From Mucilaginibacter sp. 44-25 (GTDB taxonomy: Bacteria > Bacteroidota > Bacteroidia > Sphingobacteriales > Sphingobacteriaceae): a DNA stretch of 64,000 nucleotides. Shown one piece after another: positions 63,961 through 64,000 of this stretch (positions are counted from its first letter, which is position 1; each line of letters starts with the position of its first letter). The stretch is from the NCBI GenBank assembly GCA_001898335.1, contig MKTS01000013.1, positions 248,001-312,000 on the forward strand, in the 5' to 3' direction. The translations under genes were made by a program, and so were the position numbers. The notes under the pieces are model-generated. The model searched no databases. It saw only the letters and a program-made list of their open reading frames with translations, and was not told the origin of the DNA.

Positions 63961-64000
63961 TTAATTTTGGGGTTTGTTAATTAATACCTCACGGGAGAGT

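Overview
The window looks like a chromosomal segment of a Bacteroidota bacterium, most likely a Sphingobacteriaceae member of the Mucilaginibacter/Pedobacter type. The evidence is two SusC-type TonB-dependent transporters (one behind an ECF sigma/FecR pair), a SusD lipoprotein, a gliding-type CHU_C sorting domain, FG-GAP/ASPIC proteins, and promoters of the Bacteroidota TAnnTTTG type in front of rpsA, pyrR, tyrS, ftsK and a toxin-antitoxin pair. The genus is inference. I saw no rRNA, tRNA, CRISPR array, insertion sequence or phage gene.

Layout. 1-4664: an STN-containing SusC receptor cut by the left edge, with its FecR anti-sigma factor and ECF sigma factor. 4753-6588: a secreted glycerophosphodiesterase/alkaline phosphatase fusion. 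6823-13485: a cytoplasmic alpha-glucan operon (GH65 phosphorylase, GH13, GH31); a beta-phosphoglucomutase at 34583 would complete a phosphorolytic maltose route. 13619-14929: a flavin amine oxidase. 15153-18414: pyrR, a four-helix-bundle gene flanked by AT-rich repeats, pyrB and two unknown genes. 18566-22948: rpsA, an AcpH-like gene and tyrS. 23034-23929: an Xre/RES toxin-antitoxin pair. 24015-35668: mixed single genes, including a T9SS-type surface protein, a LuxE-like protein, a SYLF protein, penicillin acylase, a nuclease lipoprotein, a 2Fe-2S ferredoxin, ferritin and pgmB.

35847-52832 is the most distinctive part. A SusC/SusD pair is followed on the same strand by a giant FG-GAP/ASPIC lipoprotein, a PAP2/vanadium-haloperoxidase-type lipoprotein and an FG-GAP lipoprotein carrying one haem site. 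A seven-haem cytochrome converges on this row. Upstream lie a GH3 beta-glucosidase and a divergent Nudix-type regulator with a degenerate Nudix box. Near-identical palindromes (TGTGTA-N5-TACACA type) occur in the long susC upstream region and in the bglX/regulator divergent region, so one regulator may control the whole locus. The susC leader also holds three successive hairpins flanked by a 10-bp direct repeat.

52891-64000 returns to housekeeping and conserved Bacteroidota genes: a YitT-type membrane protein, an Fpg/Nei glycosylase with a CHCC zinc finger, an MFS permease, DUF2851 and PspC proteins, LolA, FtsK, an ankyrin protein, a class C beta-lactamase-like serine hydrolase and a small secreted protein. 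Rho-independent terminators are clear after GH31, rpsA, the SYLF gene, susD, bglX and the serine hydrolase. Several start codons were moved downstream from the longest ORF on the evidence of promoters, signal peptides or family N-termini.
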